Part shown: piece after piece, positions 11,962-24,805 of the stretch
How the letters are laid out: every line of letters begins with the position of its first letter
How positions within the stretch are numbered: position 1 is the first letter of the stretch
Source of the DNA: Muscardinus avellanarius
Lineage: Eukaryota; Chordata; Mammalia; Rodentia; Gliridae
Length of the DNA stretch: 64,000 bases
NCBI GenBank assembly: GCA_963383645.1
Contig: OY726578.1
Span: 21,096,592 to 21,160,591 of the forward strand
Direction: 5' to 3'
Made by a program: the position numbers and the translations under genes
The notes under the pieces: generated by a model
Databases searched by the model: none
What the model was told of the DNA's origin: nothing
What the model saw: the letters and a program-made list of their open reading frames with translations, nothing else

Positions 11962-12286
11962 CTGGGGGAAGAAGGCAGGCGTGGTTACCGGGGCACGGCA
12001 CCAGGACCCGCAGCCTCATGGCCACCGGGAGACGGCAGCGGCTGCTGGAAACCCAGGCCAGGGCGCTGCCCAGCACGCAGCCCGCACCCCGGGCGGGCAC
12101 CCAGCGGGAGTTGATCTTTTCATTTTTTTCTTTTTTAATTTTTTTTATTGGTGCACTCTAGTCATACATCGTAACGGAGTATAAGATGGTGGAGGCGTAC
12201 ACGCACACATCACTCATTTAGCCCTTCCCCGGTTCCCACCCCCATTCCCTCCCTCCTCCCTCCTTCTCATATTTGGCTTAGTGATA

Positions 12287-12287
12287 T

Positions 12288-12334
<47 letters not shown>

Positions 12335-12530
12335 TTTTGCGGTGCTGGGGATGGAACCCAGGGAAATTCTACCTCCCAGCTACACCCCCAGCCCCATTTT
12401 TTATTCTTTGTTTTGAAACAGAGTTGCCGAGGGCCTCCCTAAGTAGCTGAGGCTGGCCACGAACCGCGATCCTCCTGTCTCGGCCTCCCACAGGCTGGGA
12501 TTACGAGTGTGCGCCACCACGCCCGGCTTA
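12287..12530 (-). mobile_element. Type A SINE with (TTTA)n
   Basis: Inserted within the L1 3'-end segment. Confidence 0.88.
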
Positions 12531-12968
12531 GTAAGTGACTCTGATATATCTGTGAATGTACATCATGGACATTAGAGAGCTGCCCTCTTCTCCCCTCCCA
12601 CCCCCTCAGTTAGGCCTCCTTACTTGCTCATCTATGGCCTCTCCATCTAGAGTTCCTCCTGTGGCCCCTTTTCTCCCTAGCTTCTGTTTTTTAGGGAACA
12701 CCAATCAAAGAGACTGGAGCGGCAGTAAAGAGCCTACCACCAAACAGAAGCCCAGGGTCAGATGGTTTCCCAAGTGACGTATATAAAACCTTTGGGGAAG
12801 AGGTAATCCCGATACTCCTCAGTCTATTTCGTGAAGTAGAAACAAACGGGATGGTCCCAAATGTGCGAAGCCAACATCACACTAATACCATGACCAAAAA
12901 AAGACAGCTCAAGGAAAGCAAACCACAGGCCTATATCGTTGAAGAACTCAGATGTAAATCTGCTAAAC

Positions 12969-13226
12969 AAAATACTAGCAACGAGCCGGGTGTGGTGGCG
13001 CACGCTTGTAATCCCCGCGCTTGGGAGGCTGAGACAGGAGGATCGCGCAGGTTCGAAGCCAGCCTCGGCTACTTAGTGAGGCTCTCGGCAACTTAGTGAG
13101 ACCCTGTTTCCAAATAAAGTATAAAAAAAAGGTCTGGGAGTGTAGCCCGGAGGTAGAAAGCCCCTGGGTTCCAACCCCAGGACCACCAAAAAGTAAAAAT
13201 GAAATAAAATAAAAATACTAGCAACG
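12969..13226 (+). mobile_element. Dimeric SINE, intermediate type, with perfect target duplication
   Basis: The SINE (12984-13211) lies in the L1 RT fragment between 15-bp direct repeats 'aaaatactagcaacg' (12969-12983 and 13212-13226). The head is type B ('ccccgcgcttggg') but the middle keeps the long type A stretch ('ctacttagtgaggctctcgg'). The tail is mixed ('ggtctgggagtgtagcccgg' then 'cccctgggttcc'). Confidence 0.9.
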
Positions 13227-13770
13227 CGCACTCAAAACCACATCAAGAAAATCATACACTGTGACCAGGTAGGGCTCATCCCAGGGATGCAAGGTGGGTT
13301 CAACATACGAAAATCCATCCATGTAATTCAGCATATAAACAGAATCAAAGACAAAAGTCACACCATCATTTCAATAGCCCCTGAAAAAGCACTTGACAGA
13401 ATCCAACGCCCATTTATGCTAAAAGCACCGCAGAGAATCGGAACAGAAGGAACGTAGCCCAACCTCATAAAGGCATCTACAATAGGCCCACAGCCAGCAT
13501 CATATTAAATGGGGAAAACTGTGAGAATTCCCCCTAAAAACAGGAACAAGACGAGGATGTCTGTTATCACCACTTCTTTTCAATATAGTACTAGAGACTC
13601 TAGCCAGAGCAATAAGGCAAGAAAAGGAAATCAAAGGAGTGCAAATAGGAAAAGAAGAACTCAAGCTTTCACTATTTGCAGATGACATGAGACTATACCT
13701 AGAAGACCGAACAAACTCAACCAAAAAGCTTATAGAGTTGCTTATCTTTCTTCTCTTTCTATCCTTCTTT

Positions 13771-13775
<5 letters not shown>

Positions 13776-13815
<40 letters not shown>

Positions 13816-13984
13816 CAGAGATTGAACTCAAGGGCGTCTTACCTCTCAACCCACACCCCCAGCCCTTTTATATTTTTTTGTCTTGACACGGTCTTGCTAT
13901 GTTGCCGAGAGTAGCCTTGAACCTGCGATCCTCCCGTCTCAGCCTCCCAAGTCCAGGGATGACAGGCCTGTGACACTACGCTAA
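13776..13984 (-). mobile_element. (GT)n and diverged type A SINE
   Basis: (GT)n 13776-13812, SINE 13812-13984; abuts the end of the L1 RT fragment. Confidence 0.75.
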
Positions 13985-15524
13985 GTGAGACATCAATCTT
14001 ACCCACTTTGATCAGTGTGTGGATTTGTATAAACAGGTTAAGCCCATGAACCGTGAGCCCCAGAGTCCAGGGTGTGCAGTGTGAGAGTGTCATGGCTGTT
14101 CCCTCCTCCTGCTAAGAAGAACGGACATTTTCCTGCCCCGTCTAGAGCTCCTGTGTGGGCCTGGGAGGGCACAGGTAACCGCACCTCAGAGCAGCGACTC
14201 CTGCGGACAAAGGAACGCCAGCACCTCCCGCGCTGAGTACCTGTGCTCGCGTGCACTCAGAGCAGAAGCTGCTCCTTCGGTCACAGCCAGGGACAGGCTC
14301 AGGGGAGCAGAGAAGCAGAGCGCCAGCCCCGAGTTGATCGGATGGGGAAAGCACATGAGAATCTTAAAAGCCCAGAAGGTGGACGCACTGGGCACTGGGC
14401 GCATGTGAAGTCAGTCTGAAACACTTGGGGTCACCCGTTTTTATATACACCGCACTGTCTGCCACCCCAAAGCCCTCTGTTCTATGATCCTGCTCCATTA
14501 GGAATAGCCAGGGAGCATGGGGGCAGGTCCAGCACGCAGCCCAAAACGCCCCTGAAAGCCGTTATCGGTACATCCTGCACAATCAGAGGGGTAAGAAGGA
14601 GACACCTCTGTGCTGGGGCCGCCTGGAGAATTAGCTTGGGCCAAGAATGGTGCCAGTCCAGGAGAAATTCACCCATGTTGGGGCTTCCAGTCGCCACTCT
14701 TGTCTTAGAAAAATCACTTTTAATTCAACTTCTGCTCAGACTCAGAATCTGCTTGGAAAATCACCCTGGATCATTCAGGATCCTGAGCCATCACCGGGCC
14801 CAGGACCCCCTGTCTAAGAGGGACCTTGGAAAAGAGCTTTGGGAGGCTGTGATAATGGCTGAGAGCGACAGAGACCCGGGAGGACTTCCAGCCCTGCACG
14901 CCCTGGGTGGCAGGTGACCTCTTCAACTCTAGATCCCGAGATGGAGTCACGAGTTTGCGATGAAAAGATGTCTCCAAGGATAATTAAAATAAGCTGGCTC
15001 TCCCAGTGCACGCTGGGCGGGGCTCAAGCAGCCTCCCAGTGCACGCTGGGCGGGGCTCAAGCAGCCTCCCAGTGCACGCTGGGCGGGGCTCAAGCAGCAC
15101 CCTGGCTGCCTGTCACCTTGGTGTCCTGATTCCGTCTACACGGCCACAGGTTCCCGACGCATTCTGCTAAAGGCTGGACCACTAAGCCTATTCAGAGAAC
15201 ACTGGCACGTCAAGACACGGTGACAGGAGGCTCGGCTAGGCGCTCCTGGTTAAAATAAGCTCGTGCTCAAATTAGTCACTGACAATCTGTTCTGTTCCCC
15301 AAAGTTCTCCTTGGATTTTCCGCGGCTACCCAGGGTCCAATTTAAGTTCACAGCAATCTGGGATTCTATCACTAAATGGGCCAAGCCCGCGCTCAGGTCG
15401 GGAGCCTTGACAGCACCGCTCTGCTGGCAAAGCTGGGTGGGCAGAAAAGTTCCAGGGCCACATCTGCGGCTGTGAAGAGACTGAAAACACGGTGTGTAGG
15501 GAGACGCTGGGCCCCAAACTCTCT
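13985..15524. other. Unique intron with a 33-bp tandem triplication
   Basis: Only structured part is at 15001-15098. No exon recognised. Confidence 0.5.
15001..15098 (+). repeat. 33-bp tandem repeat, three copies
   Basis: Unit 'tcccagtgcacgctgggcgg' + 'ggctcaagcagcc', starting at 15001, 15034 and 15067, with no mismatch until the last bases. Confidence 0.95.
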
Positions 15525-16206
15525 TCTTTTGGGGTATGAGAATTGAACCCAGAGGCATTCTACCTCTAAGCTACATCCCTGCCCTATTTTATATTTTTTA
15601 TTTTTGGTGGTACTGGGGTTTCTGGAAAGCCTTCTACTTCTGGGCTACCCTCCCAGACACCTATTTTTATATTTTTATTTGGAAACAGGGTCTCTTAAGG
15701 CAGTGAGGCTCCCTTCAAACCTGCGCGATCCTCCTGTTTCCACCTCCCAAGCATGGGGATTATAAGCGTGCGCCACCACGCTCGGCTTAACTTTTTATTT
15801 TATTTATATTTACTTATTTATTTGTTTATTCATTTTGTGGTAATGGGGATGGAACCCAGGGGCATTCTATCTCCGAGCTACACCCCCTGCCCTATTTTTT
15901 ATTCTATACTTTGAAATAGGGTCTCACTGAGTTGCAAAGGGCCTAAGTAGTAGCTGAGGCTGGCCGTGAATTGCGATCCTCCTGTCTCAGCCTCCCAAAC
16001 GCTGGGATTACAAGGTGCGCCACCATGCCCAACTTATTTTTTTTAAAAAAAACAGGGCCTCACCAAATTACTGAGGCTGGCCTCAAACCTGAGATCCTCC
16101 TGTCTGGGCAACAGGGTGCTGACTGAGGCTGTCCTAGAACCTGCAATCTTTCTGTCTCGGCATCCTGAGTACTGGGATCACAGGCATGTGCCACCACGCC
16201 TGGCTG
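15525..16206 (-). mobile_element. SINE cluster
   Basis: ID-like tail piece 15525-15598, type B 15602-15787, type A 15830-16034, B1-like monomer 16050-16206. Confidence 0.8.
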
Positions 16207-16877
16207 TGTGTTATCTTTTTAGGCTGTCCTTTAGACCAGCCTTCTCCATTCAACCCCTTAGCAGCTGCAGCTCAAACATTGTACTTCCTGGGCAGGCAGA
16301 ACAGCCCACTGTTTGCTGATGTTAATTTCAGTAAAAAGAAAATACATAACCCTGGGTCTGAAAGTTAATTCTTTGGGAAGATTAACTCTTATGAACTCTC
16401 GGATTCCTATTTAGTTATGACTAGAGTAAATTGAAGGAATTAGCATACCGAATGGCTGTGGCATTAAAAATTCAAATGACTCCCTTAAAAAATGTCTGAT
16501 GAACTCCCAGGGAGAAGCCTATACGAGCCTGGGTTCTGGCCCTAATAACTGAAAAGTGCTTGCAAAATGTTAATGCTTTTTATCACTGTATCCCAGATTC
16601 CACAGAAGAAGAGAGGTGTGTTTACAGAAATGATGCTCTTCGGTATTAACATTCGATCAGAGCTCTAAAAGGCAATTTTGACTTAATGCGCACCCTGTAA
16701 AGGACCGCGATTCAGACTACTTTGCTTGTACTTATCGGAAGAGAAAAAAGGTCTGCGGTTTATTTTTTGCACAGATGCATGTAATGAGTCTCTGGGAGCG
16801 TCTTCAAGACCACTTAACACAGAGGAAAATGCTTTCTCAAAAGGGACAATAAAATGTAATTTTCAAAGATGCGGTGC
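16207..16877. other. Unique AT-rich intron
   Basis: No repeat, exon or RNA recognised. Confidence 0.4.
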
Positions 16878-17775
16878 CAGCCGGGCGCGGGGGCGCACAC
16901 CTGTGATCCCGGTACTTGGGAGGCCGAGGCAGAAGGATGGCAGGTCGGAAGCCAGACTCAGCAACATAGTGAGGCCCTCCACAACTTGGTGAGCTCCTGT
17001 TTCAAAATAAAAAATCAAGCCGGGCGTGGTGGCGCACGCTTGTAATCCCCGCGCTTGGGAGGCGGAGACAGGAGGATCGCGCAGGTTCGAAGCCAGCCGC
17101 GCTGGCGTAAGAGACCCTGTTTCAAAAATATAAAATAGGTCTGGGAGCGTAGCCCGGAGGTAGAAGGGCTTCCAGGAACCCCAGTACCACCAAAAAAAAT
17201 AAAAAATAAAAATAAAAAAATAAAAAATCAAGAAGCCGGGCGTGGTGCCACACGCTTGTAATCCCAGCATTTGGGAGGCTGAGATTGGAGGATCACGGTT
17301 CGGTGACAGCCTCAGTTACTTAGTGAGGCCCTCTGCAACTCAGTGAGACCCTGTTTCTTTTTCTTTTTTCTTTTTTTTTTTTTTTTTTTTGCAGGTCTGA
17401 GGATGGAACCCAGGGGCATTCAACCTCCGAGCTACACCCCCTGCCCTATTTTTTATTCTTTATTTTGAAACTGGGTCTCACTGAGTTACAGAGGGCCTCA
17501 CTAAGTAGCTGAGGCTGTCTGTGAACTGCGATCCTCCTTTCTCAGCCTCCAGAACGCTGGGATTACAAGCGTGCGCCGCCATGCCTGGCCCTGTTTCAAA
17601 ATAAAGAATAAAAAATAGGGCTGGTGGTATAGCTCGGAGGTCGAATGCCCCTGGGTTCCAGCCCCAGACCCGTAAAATAAGTAAATATATAAATAGATAG
17701 ATAGATAGATAGTGCTGTAGGTATAGCTCAGAGGCATAATGCCCCTGGGTTCAGTCCCCAATACCACAGGGAAAA
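16878..17775 (+). mobile_element. Nested SINE cluster
   Basis: Head-only SINE 16878-17016, type B 17017-17233, then a type A (17235-17680) split by a minus-strand type A (17357-17588) with 'ccctgtttc' on both sides. (GATA)n and an ID-like tail piece end at 17775. Confidence 0.82.
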
Positions 17776-18867
<1,092 letters not shown>

Positions 18868-18875
18868 CTAATTGT

Positions 18876-19211
18876 TTATCATTATTATTATTAATATGGG
18901 ATTGAACTCAGGGGCTTTCTTTATTATTAGTAGTATTAGTATTAGTATTAGTATTATGGGATTGAACTCAGGGGCTTTCTTTATTATTATTATTATTATG
19001 GGATTGAACTCAGGGGCTTTCTTTATTAGTAGTAGTATTAGTATTAGTATTAGTATCATGGGATTGAACTCAGGGGCATTATTATTATTATTATTATTAT
19101 TATTATGGGATTGAACTCGGGATTTCTTTATTAGTAGTATTAGTATTAGTATTATGGGATTGAACTCAGGGGCTTTATTATTATGGGAATGAACTCAGGG
19201 GATTCCTTTAC

Positions 19212-19242
<31 letters not shown>

Positions 19243-19325
19243 GGATTGAACTCAGGGGCTTTCTTTATTAGTATTAGTATTAATATTAGTATTAGTATTA
19301 TGGGATTGAACTCAGGGCCTTTCTG
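18876..19325 (-). repeat. Tandem array of ID-SINE B-box fragments joined to TTA/TAG microsatellite
   Basis: 'gggattgaactcagggg' recurs with the core at 18900, 18960, 19002, 19062, 19109, 19158, 19187 (variant), 19244 and 19304, each followed by 'ctttctttatta' and (TTA/TAG)n. Reversed, each contains 'gttcaatcc', which fits the pol III B-box GTTCRANNC. Unit spacing is 29-60 bp. It abuts a normal SINE at 19326 that was probably the seed. Confidence 0.88.
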
Positions 19326-19785
19326 TTTCTGTGGGTCTGGGGATGGAACTCAGGGGCAATGGAACTCCGAGCTACACCCCCAGCCCTATTTTTCATTCTT
19401 TAACTTTTTGTTTTTGTTTTTTGGTGGCACTGGGGTTCCTGGAAACCCTTCTACCTCCGGGCTACGCTCCCAGACCTATTTTATACTTTTATTTGGAAAC
19501 AGGGTCTCTTAAGCCAGCAAGGTTGGCTTCGAACCTGCGCGATCCTCCTGTCTCCGCCTCCCAAGCACGGGGATTACAAGCGTGCGCCACCATGCCCGGC
19601 TTCATTCTTTATTTTGAAACAGGGTCTCAGTGAGTTGCAGAGGGCCTCACTAAGTAGCTGAGGCTGGCCACGAACCGCGATCCTCCTGTCTCAGCCTCCC
19701 GAATGCTGGGATGACAAGCGCGCGCCACCACGCCCAGCAAACTCAGGGGCTTTCTACCTCTGAGCTACAGTCCCAGCCCGATTTC
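19326..19785 (-). mobile_element. Type A SINE split by a type B SINE, plus an outer SINE remnant
   Basis: Type A 19326-19403 and 19604-19738, with type B (19408-19603) inserted between 'ttcattctt' duplications. 19739-19785 continues an older ID-like tail that carries the same 'actcaggggctttct' phrase as the array on its left. Confidence 0.85.
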
Positions 19786-19789
19786 AGCT

Positions 19790-20042
19790 TTTAATCTATT
19801 TTTAATTTTTATGTGGAACATATTAAAAATGGCATACATTCAGAGTGTGCCTGGTGCCCTCTCCCCCCTCCCAACAATGAGTGTCCAGGTTGACCATGCT
19901 ATATTCATACTTTTACACATATCTGGATGTAGCTCCTCCATTAATCAACCTCAGCCTTCTTCCTCTCCTATCCTTCCATTTCAGCTATGCTGAGGTTTCC
20001 CCTCCATTATCGGAGTCCCTCTGGTATTCCTAATAGTCCCTA
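19790..20042 (-). mobile_element. Possible old L1 3'-end fragment
   Basis: A T-rich start followed by a C/T-rich segment ('gccctctcccccctcccaac', 'cttcctctcctatccttcc') resembles in layout the L1 3'-end fragments at 12.1 and 52.5 kb, but with weaker similarity. Confidence 0.35.
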
Positions 20043-20044
20043 GT

Positions 20045-20145
20045 TTTGCGGAGGGCCTAAGTTGCTGAGGCCAGCCTCGAACCTGCGATTCTCCTGTCCC
20101 AGCCTTCCCAGTACTGGGATGACAAGCGTGCACCACGCCCGGCGC
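20045..20145 (-). mobile_element. B1-like SINE piece
   Basis: Head-half only ('gaggccagcctcgaacctgc' ... 'caccacgcccggcg'). Confidence 0.7.
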
Positions 20146-21103
20146 AATCCTATCATCTTATCGTGGTGTGTTCCTAATTGTGGGTTTTATAACCTTATAG
20201 TATCTCAGCAGAGCAGGGCGGGCACTGAGCAGGAGGCTGTTGAGAAGTCCGGGAGGGTCCCAGCACAGTTCACAGGGGCTAAAAGCATCGCCCTCATGCC
20301 ACCAGCGACCGCAGGCCACGGACAGGGGAGCAGGGACACGGCTCGCTGGCTTGTATGAACCACGGGGACTTCAGCGAGGGAGGCTCAAAGCCCGGGACAG
20401 AATGGAAGCGCACAAGAGCCAAACCCTCCCAGGGGCTGTGCGTGCACCCGGTCTGCCTCGGCTCTGTGTATTTCTACCTCGTTAACCCCGGGCCCCCCGA
20501 AGGACCAGATACGATTCCGACCGCAGCTCCGAGGAGCGTGCCCGTTCAGATTCGATTTGGTCAGTGCAGTCATGGAAAAATGAAGGTCCTCTCCCTCATT
20601 TACACTGAATTACTGTCATCTTAATAACATTTTTTTTTTTTTTTGCCGGAGATCAACTATTGTTTTGCTTGAAATAAAAATGATGGCCTGCTATTACAAT
20701 GTAAAGCATGAATAATCATGAGTAACTTGAATTAAGCTTGAATAGAAATCAAATAATGTCACTGCCTACTAAATAGCTTAGAAACCAAAACGACGGCGTA
20801 GGGACGATTAGAAGCCGGTTATGGATTTAAATGAAAATGTATGATGAGGGCACTTCGTGGGCCTCCAGCACGTATTTTATTTTTCCATAAAACTCACATA
20901 AAGGAAAAAAATGCCAGGAGCCAACCAATGTCTAATGATTTCTAATTCAATCACTATTTTTCCTGCTTTATGCTCACATAAAAAACAAGGGAATAATTCT
21001 TTAACTCTGCAGAAAGCTTTGACTTTCACAAAGAACTTTGTGCAAAATATATATATATGCTCAGAAACAATATGCCTCATAGAAGCTAACCTCGAAAAAG
21101 TAA
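20146..21103. other. Unique intron, AT-rich part may be conserved
   Basis: 20650-21090 is repeat-free, AT-rich and rich in TAAT/ATTA cores, a look common in conserved non-coding DNA. No direct evidence of function. Confidence 0.35.
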
Positions 21104-21310
21104 CTGAGCTGGGTGTGCTGGTGCACACCTCTAATCTAGTGCTTGGGAGGCCGAGACAGGAAGACCACAGGTTCGAGGCCAGCCTCAGCAACTTAGCGAG
21201 ACTCCTAACAATCTTGGGAGACCCAGCTTCAAAAATAAAAGAAAGTAACACAGAAGAGGCCTGGGGGTGTCGCTTAGAGGTAGAACACGCTGCGGTTCAA
21301 TACCTCAGAA
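21104..21310 (+). mobile_element. Diverged type A SINE
   Basis: Complete but old; ends in a short CA-rich tail. Confidence 0.75.
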
Positions 21311-21785
21311 CACACGCACACACGTATGCACACGCTCAGAGCTGGCATCTCCTTAGAGACAGGAAAGCATGCCACACCTTGCAGGGGGACCACTGTGGGC
21401 TGGTCCTAAAATGCTCCCGAGGAGAGGCGAGCAGCCCTCTCCCGGCATCTTCTCATCTCCTGGCAAACTGGCCCTTCTCCATCCAGCTCGTTCTCATCCC
21501 TATTTCTGTATCCGCACATCTGCATACGTGAGTCTGTAAGCTGTCACGGTCCCTTGAACCTCCTCCCCCGTCTTCTGATACCTGCACGAGGCTCACCAGG
21601 CCTGTGATGAGCCACCTCCCTGCTCCCTGGAGAACCCAGGACCCAGCACCCGGTCTGCAGCTGGAGAACTCCAAAACAACCCGTTTTCTTATTTTCTACT
21701 GCTGGGCTAAGAACAGAGACCTGAGCCCCGCAGTTGGGGCTTAGGGAAGTCAGCAACCTCCAAAATCTACTGATTTTTTATTATT

Positions 21786-22335
21786 TCTTTTTTTTGCAAT
21801 ACTGAAGATTGAACCTGGGTTATTTATTTTACCTCTGAGCTATACGCTCGGTCCTATTTTTTATTCTTTATTTTTGAAACAGGGTCTCACTGAGTTGCGG
21901 AGGGCCTCACTAAGTAGCTGAGGCTGACCGCAAACCTGCAATCCTGTGTCGGCCTCCCAAGTACTGGAATGACAGCCTGCGCTGCTACCCCCAGCTTTAT
22001 TTCTTATTTTGAAAAAGGATCTTGTCCAGTTGCTGAGGAACTCACTAAGCTGCTGAGGCCAGCCTCGAAATTCCAATACTCTGATCTCAGCTTACCAAGA
22101 ACTGGGATTACATGTGTGCACCACTATGCCAGCTGATTTTTTTCCCCCCGGTGGTACTGGAGTTCCTGGAAACCCTTCTACCTCCGGGCTACACTCCCAG
22201 ACACTTATTTTTTATATTTTTATTTGGAAACAGGGTTTCTCTTAAGCCAGCACGGCTGGCTTTGAACCTGCGCGATCCTCCTGTCTCCGCCTCCCAAGCG
22301 CGAGGATTACAAGCTTGCGCCACCACGCCCGGCTT
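21786..22335 (-). mobile_element. SINE cluster
   Basis: Type A 21786-21995, B1-like monomer 21996-22133, type B 22137-22335. Confidence 0.82.
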
Positions 22336-22847
22336 ACTGATTATTTTTAAAGCAATCTCAAAATCAGGTGAAACCTCGAGATTGGGCTCTGGGGAAGTCC
22401 TGCGGGCAGCCCTCCCTCCAGCCAGCCAGGCCTCGGAGGAGCTGGGCGCCGGCCATTCTATGTCTGCGTTCACTGTCAAAAACCCCGTATATTGTGTCTT
22501 CTCTGCCCGTTCACCTTTGCACATCTGAAGCTCGATCGGTTGCTTAGCGAGCAGTAATTTAAATACCACTGATTATAAAAATGACCCCCCCAAAGACACC
22601 AACACACACCCTGTTTTTTGTTATCAATCCCTGTAGATTTCTGGCTCAGTGGGTGCGAGGCATCTTACTCTGTAGCAGGTGCACAGTTGCCATGGTGACG
22701 GGGGTGGCCATGGGTTCCACAGCCTGGGGAGACTTGGTGGGGGTGAGATGGGGCGGTGAGGAGAGGGACGGGACCCTGTGGGCAACCACGGGACCCCCCA
22801 GGGGCCGGCAGCAGCACCCCCAACCCTAACCCCAGCAAAGCCCTCAC

Positions 22848-22978
22848 CTTTAGGTCTCGGTACACGACGAAGCGGTTGTGCATGTGTTCCAACCCCAGGA
22901 TGATCTCGGCGGCGTAGAACCGCATCTCCTTCTCAGAGAACACCCCGTGCTGGGAGAGGTGGTAGTGCAGGTCACCGC
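22848..22978 (-). CDS. GRK3: GRK3 coding exon, residues 276-319 (catalytic loop, first half)
   Basis: 131 nt: two bases complete Gly276, then 43 codons, exit phase 0. The acceptor is 'gcctgcag' and the donor 'gtgagg'. It starts [20 protein letters not shown]; 'FSEKEMRFY' is diagnostic for GRK3 (GRK2 has 'FSEADMRFY'). It ends [11 protein letters not shown], holding Arg316 and the catalytic base Asp317. As expected for the family, the catalytic loop is cut by the intron between K319 and P320. A300 replaces T of human GRK3. Confidence 0.97.
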
Positions 22979-23039
22979 CTGCAGGCAGAGACGCCCGGGT
23001 TAGCGCGCGGCGAGTCCATTAGCGGGAGCGAAAACCAGA

Positions 23040-23359
23040 GCCGGGCATGGGGGCACGCGCTTGTCATCCCAGCACTTGGGAGGCCGAGACAGGAGGATCA
23101 CAGGTTCGCGGCCAGCCGCAGCCACTTGGTGAGGCCCTCCGCAACTCAGTGAGACCCTGTTTCAAAATAAAGAATGAAGCCGGGCGCGGTGGCGCGCGCT
23201 TGTCATCCCCGCGCTTGGGAGGCGGAGACAGGAGGATGGCGCAGGTTCGAAGCCAGCCTCGTTGGCTTTAAGAGACCCTGTTTCCAAAAAAATGTACAAA
23301 ATAGGTCTGGGAGTGTGGCCCGAACGTAGAAGGGTTTCCAGGAACCCCAGTACCACCAA

Positions 23360-23404
<45 letters not shown>

Positions 23405-23468
23405 TAATAATAAATAAAAAGGGTTATGGGTGTAGCTCAGAGGTTGCATGCTCCTGAGTTCAATTCCC

Positions 23469-23515
<47 letters not shown>
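23040..23515 (+). mobile_element. Type A SINE split by a type B SINE
   Basis: Type A head 23040-23174 and tail 23421-23475. Type B 23175-23420 with (TAA)n tail inserted at 'aataaagaatga'. (CA)n 23474-23515 follows. Starts about 60 bp right of the 22.9-kb exon. Confidence 0.87.
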
Positions 23516-23519
<4 letters not shown>

Positions 23520-23651
23520 GACACAAAGAAATGAATAATTCAATCCTGTCCGATAACTGAGTTACTCTATATACTAATCCAAAGAGGGCTTATGGGCTGC
23601 CTCTACACACAGACCAAAAAATTAAGAAGTCAAAATAGTCACTTGGAGAGA

Positions 23652-23868
23652 TTTTTTTGTGTGTGTGGTACTGGTGATGGAATCCATGGGCAATGCACCT
23701 TCAACCTACACCCCCTGCCCTATTTTTTATTCTTTATTTTGAAACAGGGTCTCACTGGGTTGCAAAGGGCCTATGTAGTAAGTAGTAGAGGCTACACTCG
23801 AACCACAATCCTCCCGTGTCAGTCTCCCAAATGCTGAGATTACAAGCGCGCGTCACCACGCCCGGCTG
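23652..23868 (-). mobile_element. Type A SINE
   Basis: Full-length, preceded by a short GT run. Confidence 0.85.
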
Positions 23869-24135
23869 GGGCTCATTCTTGTGTCTGTGAAAATTCCTTT
23901 GTGTTCTTGGATAGCTCTGGTTTTAAACCAAGAACTCAAAAAATATAATAGAATTTCAAGTGAACTCCCAAAAAAGGACGAGGCACCTGAGTGCTGGAAT
24001 TGTACATCTTTCCACTGATGCTCCTGTTACTAAAAATGCTTTGAAAATACACCATTTTGCCTTGGGAAGTGATTCTTCCAGCTCAGTGGGTTTGGGTGTC
24101 CTCGGAGTCATGGTGCACAGTTTAAAAAATATGTA

Positions 24136-24344
24136 GAGCCGGGCGTGGTGGCGCACGCTTGTCATCCCCGCGCTTGGGAGGCGGAGACAGGAGGATCGCG
24201 CAGGTTCGAAGCCAGCCGCGCTGGCTTAGGAGACCCTGTTTCCAAATAAAAATATAAAATAGGTCTGGGAGTGTAGCCCGGAGGTTGAAGGGCTTCCAGG
24301 AACTGGGGTTGAAGGAACCCCAGTACCACAAAAAAAAAAAAGAT
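24136..24344 (+). mobile_element. Type B SINE
   Basis: Carries an internal short duplication 'ggaactggggttgaaggaac' in the tail. Confidence 0.85.
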
Positions 24345-24805
24345 ATATATATAGAGTACCAGGGATTCTGAAAGCACTGTGGATTATTAGGCCAAGATCT
24401 GGACCGGCCCAAGTCGGTCCTTTGAAGTTGGTTTTCACGTATCTACAAAGTCTATCTTTGGCCCAGATCCTTGGCAAGGTTTTTTACTCTGAAGAGTTGA
24501 AGGCCAGGAACTCAGTTAATTAAAGACCTAGACTAGCTGCATTCCAGAAAATCAAATTTCACTGCCAATACTTCAAGAGAATATGCTTTAGAAATATCCA
24601 GCTTCCTGAGAAGAGATTGGCAGACCCAGAGGGAAATCACAGTTGACGTTGTCAAGTGAATTTTAATTGAAAACTGCAGGGGACAGATTTCCTCAAAGTT
24701 CAGGGAAAACCTAATTACCAGAAAGACCCACACGGCCAGCCTCCCCGGCTGAGCACGCACCGAGTGTAGGTGGGGGACTACGGTGAAGCCCCAAGGTTTA
24801 CTTAC
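24345..24805. other. Unique intron
   Basis: No repeat or extra exon recognised. Confidence 0.4.

Larger units (their letters stand above)
12115..13745. mobile_element. L1 fragments in opposed orientation (possible 5'-inverted L1)
   Basis: From about 12690 the plus strand reads L1 ORF2 reverse-transcriptase sequence. Pieces include a region like 'IPILLSLFREVETNGMVPN' (about 12800-12865), '[14 protein letters not shown]' near 13270 and '[14 protein letters not shown]' near 13670, which holds the RT active-site FADD. The frame is broken. Immediately left, 12115-12687 carries the L1 3'-end-like sequence on the minus strand, with its A-tail at the left ('tttttattggtgca'). The region is interrupted by SINEs at 12336-12530 and 12984-13211. 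An L1 with an inverted 5' part gives this layout, but two separate insertions could too. Confidence 0.75.

Noticed and set aside
22665..22943. Reading on past DLK into 'VRALLGLGL' as a GRK3 variant
   Set aside because: The extension is intron after a good 'aag|gtgagg' donor; the kinase continues with PANILL at 18.78 kb.
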